Source: Shewanella electrica (lineage in GTDB: Bacteria > Pseudomonadota > Gammaproteobacteria > Enterobacterales > Shewanellaceae). From it: a stretch of DNA of 64,000 nt. Numbering within the stretch: the first letter of the stretch is position 1; the number at the start of each line of letters is the position of its first letter. The stretch spans positions 388,271-452,270 of the forward strand of contig NZ_JAKOGG010000004.1 in the NCBI RefSeq assembly GCF_022321485.1, written 5' to 3'. Both the position numbers and the translations under genes were made by a program. The notes beneath the pieces are model-generated. The model had not been told where the DNA came from. It did not search any database and worked only from the letters and a program-made list of their open reading frames with translations. This document shows positions 46,564 to 54,316 of the stretch, piece after piece.

Positions 46564-47577
46564 ATGAAATATTTAGTGACAGGCGTGGCAGGGTTTATTG
46601 GGGCACGTGTAGCCGAGCGTTTGGTTGCCGCTGGTCATCAGGTGGTGGGGATTGATAACCTCAATGATTACTACGATGTTAGCTTGAAACAAGCGCGTTT
46701 GGATAAACTCACCGACAACGACCTCTTTCACTTTAAATCGCTCGACTTAGCTGATCGCGACGGCATGGCGCAACTGTTTGTTGATGGGCAGTTTAACCGT
46801 GTCATTCATCTGGGGGCTCAGGCCGGCGTACGATACTCCATCACCAATCCGTTCGCCTATGCTGATAGCAATTTAATCGGCACTTTATGTGTGTTGGAAG
46901 GGTGTCGCCAGCATAAGGTCGAGCACTTAGTTTATGCGTCTTCTAGTTCGGTCTATGGGCTGAATCGTAAGATGCCATTTGCAACGAGTGACTCAGTGGA
47001 TCATCCGGTGTCTTTTTATGCGGCCACCAAAAAAGCCAATGAAGTGATGGCGCACAGCTACGCACACCTTTATGGCTTGCCAACCACAGGACTACGTTTC
47101 TTCACCGTGTACGGCCCGTGGGGACGCCCTGATATGGCACCGATGCTGTTTGCTAAAGCGATTAGCGCCGACGAGCCGATCAAAGTATTTAACCACGGTA
47201 ATATGAGCCGCGACTTTACCTATATCGATGATATTGTTGAAGGTATTTTGCGTTGCGCCGACCATATTCCTGCGCCGAATAGTGATTGGACTGTTGAAGC
47301 GGGTACACCGGCCACCAGTATTGCGCCGTTCCGCGTGTATAACATAGGTAACGGTAGCCCGGTTAAACTGATGGACTTCATCGCTGAGCTGGAAAATGCG
47401 CTTGGTAAAAAGGCGCAAAAAATCATGATGGAGATGCAAGATGGTGATGTGCCCGCGACGTGGGCGGATACTGAAGATCTCTTTAAAGCGGTAGGTTATC
47501 AACCCAAAGTGGGTATTCAACAAGGCGTGCGAGCTTTTGCCGAGTGGTATAAAACCTACTACGGCGTAACACAGTAG
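46564..47577 (+). CDS. UDP-glucuronate 4-epimerase-like NAD-dependent epimerase
   Basis: The 337-aa extended short-chain dehydrogenase has TGVAGFIGARVAERL, DNLNDYYDVSLKQARL, HLGAQAGVRYSI, ASSSSVYG, FYAATKKANEVMAH (catalytic YxxxK), RFFTVYGPWGRPDMA and RDFTYIDDIVEGI. The NDYYDVSLK and VYGPWGRPDMA pieces are typical of UDP-glucuronate 4-epimerases, which make UDP-galacturonate for surface polysaccharides. That matches ugd just upstream, which makes the substrate. ATG 46564 gives the canonical MKYLVTG start; the 13 residues upstream overlap the ugd terminator and are not used. It ends at a terminator. Confidence 0.88.
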   Translation: MKYLVTGVAGFIGARVAERLVAAGHQVVGIDNLNDYYDVSLKQARLDKLTDNDLFHFKSLDLADRDGMAQLFVDGQFNRVIHLGAQAGVRYSITNPFAYADSNLIGTLCVLEGCRQHKVEHLVYASSSSVYGLNRKMPFATSDSVDHPVSFYAATKKANEVMAHSYAHLYGLPTTGLRFFTVYGPWGRPDMAPMLFAKAISADEPIKVFNHGNMSRDFTYIDDIVEGILRCADHIPAPNSDWTVEAGTPATSIAPFRVYNIGNGSPVKLMDFIAELENALGKKAQKIMMEMQDGDVPATWADTEDLFKAVGYQPKVGIQQGVRAFAEWYKTYYGVTQ

Positions 47578-47603
47578 TAAGTCAGCTATTATCGCCTCAT
47601 TTA

Positions 47604-47634
47604 GGGCGTCGTGGGTATTACCGTGACGCCCTTT
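47604..47634 (+). terminator. Rho-independent terminator after the epimerase
   Basis: GGGCGTC and GACGCCC form a stem with an inner GGT/ACC pair and are followed by TTTT. Confidence 0.8.
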
Positions 47635-47733
47635 TCATTTGTTGCTGTTAAAGAATGCTCGCGGAGTAGCAGTAGAGCTTTCACCCCTGTTAGCGTAAGC
47701 TGCACCGTATCGTTTTAGCCGGGGCTTAGTGCT

Positions 47734-48492
47734 ATGTTTCCTGTTGATATCCACGCTCATACCGTTGCTTCTACACATGCTTACAGTACCGTACACGACT
47801 ATCTAGCGCTGGCAAAGCAACGCGGCACACAACTGTTTGCCATTACCGATCATGGGCCTGCCATGGCTGATGCACCGCACTTTTGGCATTTTGTGAATAT
47901 GCGTGTTATCCCGCATCTCATTGATGGCATTGGCATTTTACGTGGTATTGAAGCTAACATTCAGAGTACAGCGGGCGATATCGATTTTTATGGTGAATAT
48001 CTTACACAGTTAGATATCGTGCTTGCTGGATTGCATGAGCCAGTATTTGCGCCAGCAGATAAAAACCATAACACCGAGGCAATGTTAAATTGTATTGCCA
48101 GTGGCAACGTCGATGTAATTAGCCATCCCGGCAATCCTAAATATCCCATTGATCAAGCAGCGATAGTCCAAGCGGCAGCCAAATACCATGTGGCGTTAGA
48201 GATCAATAACTCCTCTTTTTTGCATTCACGTAAAGGCAGCGAGGTGAACTGTTTATCTTTAGCAAAGCTGGCAAAACAATATGATGCGCAGTTGGTTATG
48301 GGCTCGGATTCTCATGTAGCTTTTACGCTTGGCGGGTTTGAACAATCGCTGAGTATTATTGATGCGGCGGGCTATCCGCGTGAGCGCTTACTCAATGTTA
48401 CACCGATGCATCTGCTGACATTCTTGCGCGAGCGCGGTCATCAAACATTAACCGAGTTACTCGATTTCTTCGAACACGAAGAGGGGAGGTAA
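47734..48492 (+). CDS. PHP-domain phosphatase (YcdX-like)
   Basis: The 252-aa protein begins [16 protein letters not shown], followed by [51 protein letters not shown] and MGSDSHVAF. These histidine- and aspartate-rich motifs form the trinuclear metal site of PHP phosphatases, and the order matches E. coli YcdX. The physiological substrate is not known. It is not clearly in an operon; a decayed cysQ fragment follows it. Most similar proteins are of the same size, so the gene appears complete. Confidence 0.88.
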   Translation: MFPVDIHAHTVASTHAYSTVHDYLALAKQRGTQLFAITDHGPAMADAPHFWHFVNMRVIPHLIDGIGILRGIEANIQSTAGDIDFYGEYLTQLDIVLAGLHEPVFAPADKNHNTEAMLNCIASGNVDVISHPGNPKYPIDQAAIVQAAAKYHVALEINNSSFLHSRKGSEVNCLSLAKLAKQYDAQLVMGSDSHVAFTLGGFEQSLSIIDAAGYPRERLLNVTPMHLLTFLRERGHQTLTELLDFFEHEEGR

Positions 48493-48602
48493 CGCCAATA
48501 TCATTCATCAGTGATGGGCTATCGTCCCTCAGGTTTTAGGCCATTGCTCCCCCTGTTAGGCTGGAACTTGCTGATTTTTTGGTCAAGCTTGAGGATTAAC
48601 AC

Positions 48603-48833
48603 TTGCGTGCAGTCGGCTGTTCGTTGAAGATGTGCCTCCTTGCAAGCGCCGAGGCTGATCTTTATCCTCGTCTTGGTGCTACTCCCGAGTGGGATACGGC
48701 AGTATCAGCTATTTTACGCGCTGCTGGTGGGTATGATTTGCCCAAACCGCAGCGATATAACACAAAGAATACGTTAGCTAACCCTTGGTTTGTGGCTTAC
48801 AGGCTAGGGTGGATAGAGGAAAATCCAAGATGA
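48603..48833 (+). pseudogene. cysQ: 3' remnant of 3'(2'),5'-bisphosphate nucleotidase
   Basis: About 76 codons match the C-terminal end of CysQ: VGCSLKMCLLASAEADLYPR, LGATPEWDTA and, after a changed stretch, AAGG and [16 protein letters not shown]. Full-length CysQ is about 245-270 aa, with the metal-binding DPLDGT region in the missing part. In the conserved WDTAAG segment the alanine-glycine is altered and a residue appears lost (WDTAVSAILRAAGG), as expected under decay. The stop overlaps the mak start. No N-terminal part is visible upstream. Confidence 0.75.
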
Positions 48834-49732
48834 GACTGGGTATTGACTTAGGTGGAACCAAAACTGAGATCGTTGCCTTAGCAGAAGACGGTACCGAACT
48901 TTATCGTCACAGAGAACCCTCTGCTCATGATTATGAAGGTACATTGCGTACTATTTGCGCGTTAGTTAACCAAGCTGAAGAGGCGTTGGGTGAACGCGGT
49001 AGTGTCGGCGTCGGCATCCCTGGGGTGGTATCGCCGTTTACTGGCTTGGTCAAAAATGGCAACTCCACTTGGCTACATGGTCACCCGTTGGATAAAGACT
49101 TAGGCGCATTACTGGACCGAGAAGTTCGCGTCGCGAATGATGCTAATTGTTTTGCCGTGTCTGAGGCGGTTGATGGTGCCGCGGCAGGTAAAGGGTTGGT
49201 ACTTGGTGTGATTTTAGGTACGGGTTGTGGTGCAGGTATCGCCATCAACGGACAAGTGCATGTTGGCGGCAACGGTATTGCTGGTGAGTTAGGGCACACC
49301 CCTTTGCCGTGGATGACGCCAGACGAGTTTCGTTCTACCCAATGTTTTTGTGGTAACTACGACTGTATTGAAAATTACATTTCTGGTACTGGCTTTGTGC
49401 GTGATTTTAATTTGCACCACCCTGAAGCTCAGGTACGCAGTGGTCAAGAGATCACCGCATTGATTGCAGCGGGCCACCAAGGGGCACAAGCGTCTTTTGA
49501 ACGTTATTTGGACCGCTTAGCGCGCAGTTTGGCACAAGTGATCAATGTGCTTGACCCTGATGTTATTGTGCTTGGTGGTGGCATGTCGGCCGTTGATGCT
49601 ATCTACCCAGAGCTACCCGCGCGCATTGCAAGTTATGTGGTGGGCCGTGAGAGTGATACACCTATTGTGAAAAATCGCCACGGTGGTTCATCTGGTGTTC
49701 GCGGTGCCGCTTGGTTGTGGCCGTTGAACTAA
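48830..49732 (+). CDS. mak: Fructokinase (ROK family)
   Basis: Mak phosphorylates fructose to fructose-6-phosphate. The 300-aa ROK protein starts [19 protein letters not shown], with [43 protein letters not shown] (catalytic Asp), [10 protein letters not shown], the zinc site [10 protein letters not shown] and [13 protein letters not shown], ending [17 protein letters not shown]. The last segment and NSTWL stretch agree closely with E. coli Mak (YajF). ATG 48830 overlaps the stop of the cysQ remnant; a longer frame back to 48785 runs through that remnant. It is likely transcribed with the PHP gene or from a site within the remnant. Confidence 0.9.
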   Translation: MRLGIDLGGTKTEIVALAEDGTELYRHREPSAHDYEGTLRTICALVNQAEEALGERGSVGVGIPGVVSPFTGLVKNGNSTWLHGHPLDKDLGALLDREVRVANDANCFAVSEAVDGAAAGKGLVLGVILGTGCGAGIAINGQVHVGGNGIAGELGHTPLPWMTPDEFRSTQCFCGNYDCIENYISGTGFVRDFNLHHPEAQVRSGQEITALIAAGHQGAQASFERYLDRLARSLAQVINVLDPDVIVLGGGMSAVDAIYPELPARIASYVVGRESDTPIVKNRHGGSSGVRGAAWLWPLN

Positions 49733-49791
49733 CCGGTACAGCATTGGACTAACTCTGCATAACTATCAACGATGTGAGCTGATACTGATTT

Positions 49792-50583
49792 ATGTTTTGG
49801 ATTAAAAAGATACTCTCCCAGCTTTTTATGCCAGTCCCCTCTACGGTCATATTACTGTTGCTGGCACTGTGGCAATTTCGCCGTCGTCCTAAACTCGCCA
49901 AGTCGCTAATTGTATTCTCAATCGTCTGGTTAGGTTTTCTAGCCAGTAGTTTTGGGAGTTACTGGTTGTTATGGCCGTTAGAGCAGCAATATGCGGTTTA
50001 TAAACAATCGGTGCCTCATAGCTGTGTCGTCATGGTGCTTGGCTCTGGTCACGATGATGGCATTCAAGGTGATGCGCGTCACAAGTTATCGGCTACCGCA
50101 TTAGCGCGATTGTCTGAAGGTGTGGCTCTGGTTAAAAAAGCGGATTCAAAAGATTGCCTATTGGTGTTGAGTGGCTGGACTGGTGGTGGCAGCAATACCG
50201 TTGCCCATGCAGAAGAGATGAAACAAGCAGCTATCGATATGGGCGCAGAGCCAGCGCGGATTCTCACGCTTGATGATGCAAAAGACACCATCGAAGAAGC
50301 ATTAGCTTTACGGCAAACCTTTGGGGCCGCCGCGGAAGATATGGGGGATGATGCTGTAGGCGGGCGTAAGTTGCTGTTAGTGACGTCGGCAAGCCATATG
50401 CCGCGGGCAATGGAGATCTTTATCGGCACAGGTTTTGACCCCATCGCGGCACCAACCGACTTTTTGGGGCGAAATGATCACTGGTGGCGTCTCTCTACCG
50501 AAAACTTAGACAAATCTGCTAAAGCGCTGCATGAGTACATGGGCACCACATGGTTACATGTGAGAATGCTGCTGGGAGTGTAG
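49792..50583 (+). CDS. ElyC/SanA/YdcF-family (DUF218) membrane protein
   Basis: The 263-aa protein has two membrane helices at about residues 14-30 and 38-62 and a periplasmic DUF218 domain with VVMVLGSGHDD, LSATALARLSEGVAL, LVLSGWTGGGSNTVAHAE, DAKDTIEEALAL and VTSASHMPRAMEIF. This arrangement is that of ElyC, needed for peptidoglycan and lipid-carrier homeostasis in E. coli at low temperature. The assignment to ElyC rather than a paralogue is moderate. It is followed directly by a DUF2982 gene with no gap. Confidence 0.78.
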   Translation: MFWIKKILSQLFMPVPSTVILLLLALWQFRRRPKLAKSLIVFSIVWLGFLASSFGSYWLLWPLEQQYAVYKQSVPHSCVVMVLGSGHDDGIQGDARHKLSATALARLSEGVALVKKADSKDCLLVLSGWTGGGSNTVAHAEEMKQAAIDMGAEPARILTLDDAKDTIEEALALRQTFGAAAEDMGDDAVGGRKLLLVTSASHMPRAMEIFIGTGFDPIAAPTDFLGRNDHWWRLSTENLDKSAKALHEYMGTTWLHVRMLLGV

Positions 50584-51249
50584 TTGGATACCATTGAATT
50601 ACGCTCTACCTCTAAACGTAATGCGCTCACATTAACTGTTGTGGGCGCATCTGCGTTAATGATTGCGATTATCCTGTTTGTTGCTGATCGTAGTTGGTTT
50701 GCGGTGGCCTTTGTCGCTTTTATGTTAGGGGCGGTAGCGTTGATCATTGGCATTGCCAAGCAGTATGAGCCTGCGGTGGTCATGACTTTATCCGCCGAAG
50801 GTCTGCGTTTCCACCATCGCCGTGGTAGCTTGTTTATTGAATGGCAAAACATTCAACGTATTGACTTTCCTCGAGTACAACGAGGGTTAGCGCTAGTTGA
50901 GTTGCCGTTCATCGGCGTTAAGCTCAAAGCGGTTAATCCCATCCTAGATAACATCTCACCGCGATTGGCAACAGGTCTGCTAACTGAGCAACGATCATTG
51001 ATGATGACTGCGGTGGCGAACGATGAAGACTTAGCCGCGTTGGAACATTACCTCAGTGCGGAATTCACCCCGCTGGTGGTCAATGGTGATCGCTATCGTG
51101 GCTTGTTAGCCATGTTTGGTCGCCGCTGTTTAACTTTGGATAAGCATCTAGGGTATCACCTGTATCTTTCCGCTGAGTTCGTCGAACTTGAACCGCAACA
51201 ATTGCTGATGCAATTACGCGATTATTGGCAAACGCATAGATTTGAGTAA
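50584..51249 (+). CDS. DUF2982 membrane protein
   Basis: The 221-aa protein has two hydrophobic helices at residues about 17-33 and 38-55, then a soluble domain with LSAEGLRFHHRRGSLFIEWQ (PH-like) and IQRIDFPRVQRG, and later RYRGLLAMFGRRCLTLDKHLGYHLYLSAE. I recall this pattern as DUF2982, a family of Shewanella and Vibrio proteins without known role. The TTG start at 50584 directly follows the elyC-like stop, suggesting coupling. The gene is followed by a 7-bp repeat array. Confidence 0.7.
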   Translation: MDTIELRSTSKRNALTLTVVGASALMIAIILFVADRSWFAVAFVAFMLGAVALIIGIAKQYEPAVVMTLSAEGLRFHHRRGSLFIEWQNIQRIDFPRVQRGLALVELPFIGVKLKAVNPILDNISPRLATGLLTEQRSLMMTAVANDEDLAALEHYLSAEFTPLVVNGDRYRGLLAMFGRRCLTLDKHLGYHLYLSAEFVELEPQQLLMQLRDYWQTHRFE

Positions 51250-51264
51250 CGAAAGAAAAAGTTT

Positions 51265-51320
51265 TAAGCCGTAAGCCATAAGCCATAAGCCATAAGCGGT
51301 AAGCGGTAAGCTTTAAGAGC
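51265..51320 (+). repeat. Tandem 7-bp repeat array, eight units
   Basis: TAAGCCG, three TAAGCCA, two TAAGCGG, TAAGCTT and TAAGAGC follow each other with exact 7-bp phasing. A minus-strand open frame through it is only the translated repeat. No gene adjoins it. The 51250-51704 gap also holds the sRNA candidate at 51372-51540 and the mgtE promoter region. Confidence 0.9.
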
Positions 51321-51371
51321 AAGAGCAAAAGTGCTTTTCTTGGTGGTCAAAACTGAGTTTCAAACGGCCAT

Positions 51372-51398
51372 AAAAAAAGGCAACTTAAGGAAGTTGCC
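51372..51398 (-). terminator. Rho-independent terminator of a minus-strand transcript
   Basis: GGCAACTT and AAGTTGCC form an 8-bp stem around a 4-base loop. On the minus strand it is followed by seven T; on the plus strand the tract is only CTCTT, so it serves minus-strand transcription. No annotated minus-strand gene precedes it, which points to a small RNA. Confidence 0.8.
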
Positions 51399-51540
51399 TC
51401 TTGATCCAGTTGGGATCAATGGGGCCGCGCTAGAAGCCCCGCTAGGGAGAATGATGAACAAAAAATCCGTTCACTATGTTGGACGATAAACCCCGAATAG
51501 AGTTCCCATCTTTTTTGCGATCTTTTCCATAAATCCTCGC
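51399..51540 (-). ncRNA. Candidate structured small RNA, possibly peptide-encoding
   Basis: Between an AT-rich upstream region (51541-51600) and the terminator at 51372-51398 the minus strand carries a short frame and three more hairpins: TGAAC/GTTCA (51455-51473), GGGGC/GCCCC (51421-51440) and TTGATCC/GGATCAA (51401-51419). Downstream lie only the repeat array and a convergent gene, so this is not a leader of a known gene. Exact ends are unknown. Confidence 0.5.
51474..51530 (-). CDS. Small open reading frame, 18 residues
   Basis: The minus strand has ATG at 51530 to TAG at 51474, reading MEKIAKKMGTLFGVYRPT, with GCGAGG placed 7 bp upstream of the start. The peptide is basic at the front (KKM) and hydrophobic in the middle. 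It is too short for standard gene finding. It lies in the 5' part of the structured RNA candidate, so it may be a leader-like or dual-function peptide. I do not recognise it. Coding status is uncertain because many short frames occur by chance; the well-placed ribosome-binding site is the main support. Confidence 0.4.
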   Translation of the reverse strand: MEKIAKKMGTLFGVYRPT

Positions 51541-51704
51541 CAAACAAGTTAACCTTCTGAATAATTTGAAGAATAAATTTTTAAAAATTTTTGAAAGCTA
51601 ACATCAACCAGCTAAAGCGTGTTATTTTATCTGCTCAGACATTCACAGATAATGTCGTGTGAATCCATGCGTTACCGCTGATATAAACCGATAGGGAGAT
51701 GATC

Positions 51705-53072
51705 TTGAGCGATTCGAACATCCCACAAGAAGAGCCAATCCAAGACGTTGGGCAGATGATCCAAGCGGTCACGCAGGCTGATGGTGTCGCACAGGCCGAA
51801 ATTTTTGATGAAGTATTAGAAGAGCTTGATGCCGGTACCATCGCGTTGCTGCTGGAATCGTTGCCGCTGGAACAACGTTATCAGCGTTGGTTGCAGGTCG
51901 AAGAAAGTGAACGTGTTGATGTCCTCAGTGAGATGCGTGCCGAAGCAAGATTCAGCATCTTACGCCAATTGGATGAAGCACAGCTGGATAGCATCTTTGC
52001 CAGTTTGACGCCAGAAGCGATGATCGATTGGAGTGACTCGCTGCCCGATCGCTACATTGAGCGTGCTTTAGAACAAGTTAGCCATCGCCATCGTGAGCGC
52101 TATGCGTTATTCGATCAATACACTGATAATCAGATTGGTCGCTACGTCGATCACCAATTGTTGGCGCTGACAACCGATGCCACCGTGATGCAGGCACAAC
52201 GCTTTTTCCGTCGTACCGCGCTTGACTGCTGTTCCAGCCTATTTTTAGTTGATGATCAAGACAAATACGTTGCCAGCATCAATCGCTACCAAGTCTTTCG
52301 TGCCGAGCCAGACGCTAAGCTGGTTGATATCGTCGAAGATGAATGGCGCGTACTCCGCGCTGATATGTCGCTGCTAGATGCGGTGGAAGCCATTGAACAT
52401 AGTGCGGTGACCGAGTTACCTGTAGTTGATGCCGATGGTGTGCTGATCGGTCGTTTGACGTTGCGTACGGCCACCGCGTTGGTGCGTGAACATTACGAAG
52501 CGCAGATGATGGCGCATGCCGGTATGGACGAAAGTGCGGACTTGTTTGCGCCAGTGTTCTCAGGTGCTAAACGGCGCGCTGTCTGGTTGGGTATTAACTT
52601 GCTAACCGCATTTTTAGCCTCGGCGACCATTGGCATGTTTGAGAACGTGTTAGCAAAAGTGGTGGCGCTGGCGGTGTTGATGCCCATTGTTGCTTCCATG
52701 GGCGGTATCGCTGGTTCGCAAACATTAACGCTGATGATCCGTGGCATGGCGATGGGACAGATCTCCATTGGTAACTTGTTTGCCTTGTTCCGCAACGAGT
52801 TGGCCATTGGCGCCATTAACGGTGTAGCGTGGTCGTTGGTCATCGGTGCCGTAGCAGGGTGGTGGTTTGCCGATCCTATGATGGGCATCACCATAGGTAT
52901 TGCCATCTTAATTAACTTAGTGATAGCGGCAATGGCTGGTGTCGCGATTCCGATGATATTGCAAAAGTTGAATCAAGACGCCGCTTTGTCTGGCTCAGTC
53001 ATTTTGACGACAGTGACCGATGTGGTCGGTTTCTTCGCTTTCTTGGGTGTCGCCAGCATGTTGTATCTTTAG
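51705..53072 (+). CDS. mgtE: Magnesium transporter MgtE
   Basis: MgtE is a Mg2+ channel gated by cytoplasmic magnesium. The 455-aa protein has an N-terminal MgtE superhelical domain (about residues 20-130, LLLESLPLEQRY), two CBS domains (about 135-255) and a C-terminal membrane domain with five helices starting near residue 290, including MPIVASMGGIAGSQTLTLMIRG, whose GGxAGNQ-like motif forms the pore. The start is decided by the ribosome-binding site: GGAG at 51695-51698 directly abuts ATG 51699 but is 6 bp from TTG 51705, so TTG is preferred. It is transcribed away from the sRNA candidate with which it shares an upstream region. Confidence 0.92.
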   Translation: MSDSNIPQEEPIQDVGQMIQAVTQADGVAQAEIFDEVLEELDAGTIALLLESLPLEQRYQRWLQVEESERVDVLSEMRAEARFSILRQLDEAQLDSIFASLTPEAMIDWSDSLPDRYIERALEQVSHRHRERYALFDQYTDNQIGRYVDHQLLALTTDATVMQAQRFFRRTALDCCSSLFLVDDQDKYVASINRYQVFRAEPDAKLVDIVEDEWRVLRADMSLLDAVEAIEHSAVTELPVVDADGVLIGRLTLRTATALVREHYEAQMMAHAGMDESADLFAPVFSGAKRRAVWLGINLLTAFLASATIGMFENVLAKVVALAVLMPIVASMGGIAGSQTLTLMIRGMAMGQISIGNLFALFRNELAIGAINGVAWSLVIGAVAGWWFADPMMGITIGIAILINLVIAAMAGVAIPMILQKLNQDAALSGSVILTTVTDVVGFFAFLGVASMLYL

Positions 53073-53109
53073 TGTTTAATTTTGTTCAAGTTAAATGCGT
53101 TATGAACGA

Positions 53110-53197
53110 GGCGCGGCCAGCGTTGTTTCGGTAACTCAGCGACGCTGGCGAGCTAGTGCGAAATCCATAATGAACTTTCTGCCAACGCCGCCGCGCC
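53110..53197. repeat. Nested inverted-repeat element in the mgtE/lysR gap
   Basis: GGCGCGGC (53110-53117) and GCCGCGCC (53190-53197) bound about 88 bp that also contain CCAGCGT (53117-53123) and ACGCTGG (53142-53148). Two nested hairpins without a T run suggest a small folded intergenic element rather than a terminator. Confidence 0.4.
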
Positions 53198-53305
53198 ATT
53201 GATTCAGCATGAGCCGTTGCAGTACACCATCATTTTTGTCTTAATCTCGTACAGCTACTGACACGCACGATTAACGCCCGAGAATCGGCTACACAATAGC
53301 TGCTG

Positions 53306-54187
53306 TCAGCGATTACGCAGCAAGAAATCGACAAACGCTTGGTCGGCTTGGCTCAACGGGCGGTGTTTTTTCCACGCAATGTGCAGCTCGACAAACACTG
53401 GTGGGTCGAGTGAAATGGTGTTGATGTTGTCGTGCGGTTGGATCACCATCTTCAACAGCGTGGCGGCGGCAAAGCCTTGTTGTACCACTTGTTTGATCAG
53501 GTTTATCAGGTTGGTTTCAAAGGCGATTTTCGGCGTTAACCCAAGGGCGTTGGCGCGCGATAGTATCCATTCACGGTGATAATATCCCGGTTTGAACATC
53601 ACCAGTTCATGCTCAAACAGTTCGGGCAGGCTGACCTGCTGTTGCGCGGATAGCGGGTGATCATGGGCGGCGGCTACCACTATCTCTTCATTGATCAGCA
53701 CACAAGAATCGAATTCTGGCTTGAGATCTGACGTAGTGATAATGGCGATATCGACCTCTTGCTGCTCTAGCATTCTGAGTGCATCACGGGTGCCACCTTC
53801 AAATAAACTGAGTTTGAGATCGGTATATTGGTGACGAAACGCCATTAAGCGGCTTGGCAGATAGAACGACCCCAGCATTCCCGGCACCGCCACGCGCACT
53901 TCGCCCCGGCTCAAGGCGGCCATCTCTCGCAGATGGTTCTGCGCCTGAGTGACCTGCTTTAAGATCAATTCTGCATGTTGTTGCAACACTTTCCCCTCTG
54001 CCGTTGGCGTAATAGCCGAGGTTTGTTTACGGGCTTGGCGTTGTACTAACATCACGCCGAGTGAGGTTTCTAAGCGCTTGATGCTTTGGCTGAGCGCTGG
54101 CTGGGCAATGTTCAGCTTAGCGGCGGCGCGGGTGAAACTGCCATATTGCAGCAGGGCGCAGAAGTGTTTGAGTTGGCGCAGTTCCAT
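53306..54187 (-). CDS. LysR-family regulator
   Basis: The 293-aa protein begins MELRQLKHFCALLQYGSFTR, with AAAKLNIAQPALSQSIKRLE as the helix-turn-helix, and has a LysR substrate-binding domain from about residue 90. It is divergent from an MFS transporter whose start is about 130 bp away. That layout is the same as E. coli ynfL/ynfM and suggests it controls the transporter. The inverted repeat at 54218-54263 is a candidate operator. The effector is unknown. Confidence 0.88.
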   Translation of the reverse strand: MELRQLKHFCALLQYGSFTRAAAKLNIAQPALSQSIKRLETSLGVMLVQRQARKQTSAITPTAEGKVLQQHAELILKQVTQAQNHLREMAALSRGEVRVAVPGMLGSFYLPSRLMAFRHQYTDLKLSLFEGGTRDALRMLEQQEVDIAIITTSDLKPEFDSCVLINEEIVVAAAHDHPLSAQQQVSLPELFEHELVMFKPGYYHREWILSRANALGLTPKIAFETNLINLIKQVVQQGFAAATLLKMVIQPHDNINTISLDPPVFVELHIAWKKHRPLSQADQAFVDFLLRNR

Positions 54188-54217
54188 CGGTTGATGACCT
54201 CTGAGTGGCGAATTTTT

Positions 54218-54263
54218 ACTATAACAAAAATCAATCAGTTTGATATTTTTTATCTATTATAGT
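54218..54263. promoter_or_regulatory. Candidate LysR operator between lysR and MFS genes
   Basis: ACTATAA (54218-54224) and TTATAGT (54257-54263) are inverted copies separated by 32 bp of AT-rich DNA in the divergent gap. They also resemble outward -10 boxes, so the call as an operator is tentative. Confidence 0.35.
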
Positions 54264-54316
54264 TATGCCAAATTCACTGCTAAGCTTGCTGTAACTCAGT
54301 TTTTTAGGTGTTACTA

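Noticed and set aside
51265-51320. Heptad array considered as a CRISPR
   Set aside because: Units are 7 bp with no spacers and there are no cas genes in the window.
51080-51328. 82-codon minus-strand frame through the heptad array
   Set aside because: Its N-terminal part is only the translated 7-bp repeat and the rest is opposite the DUF2982 gene.
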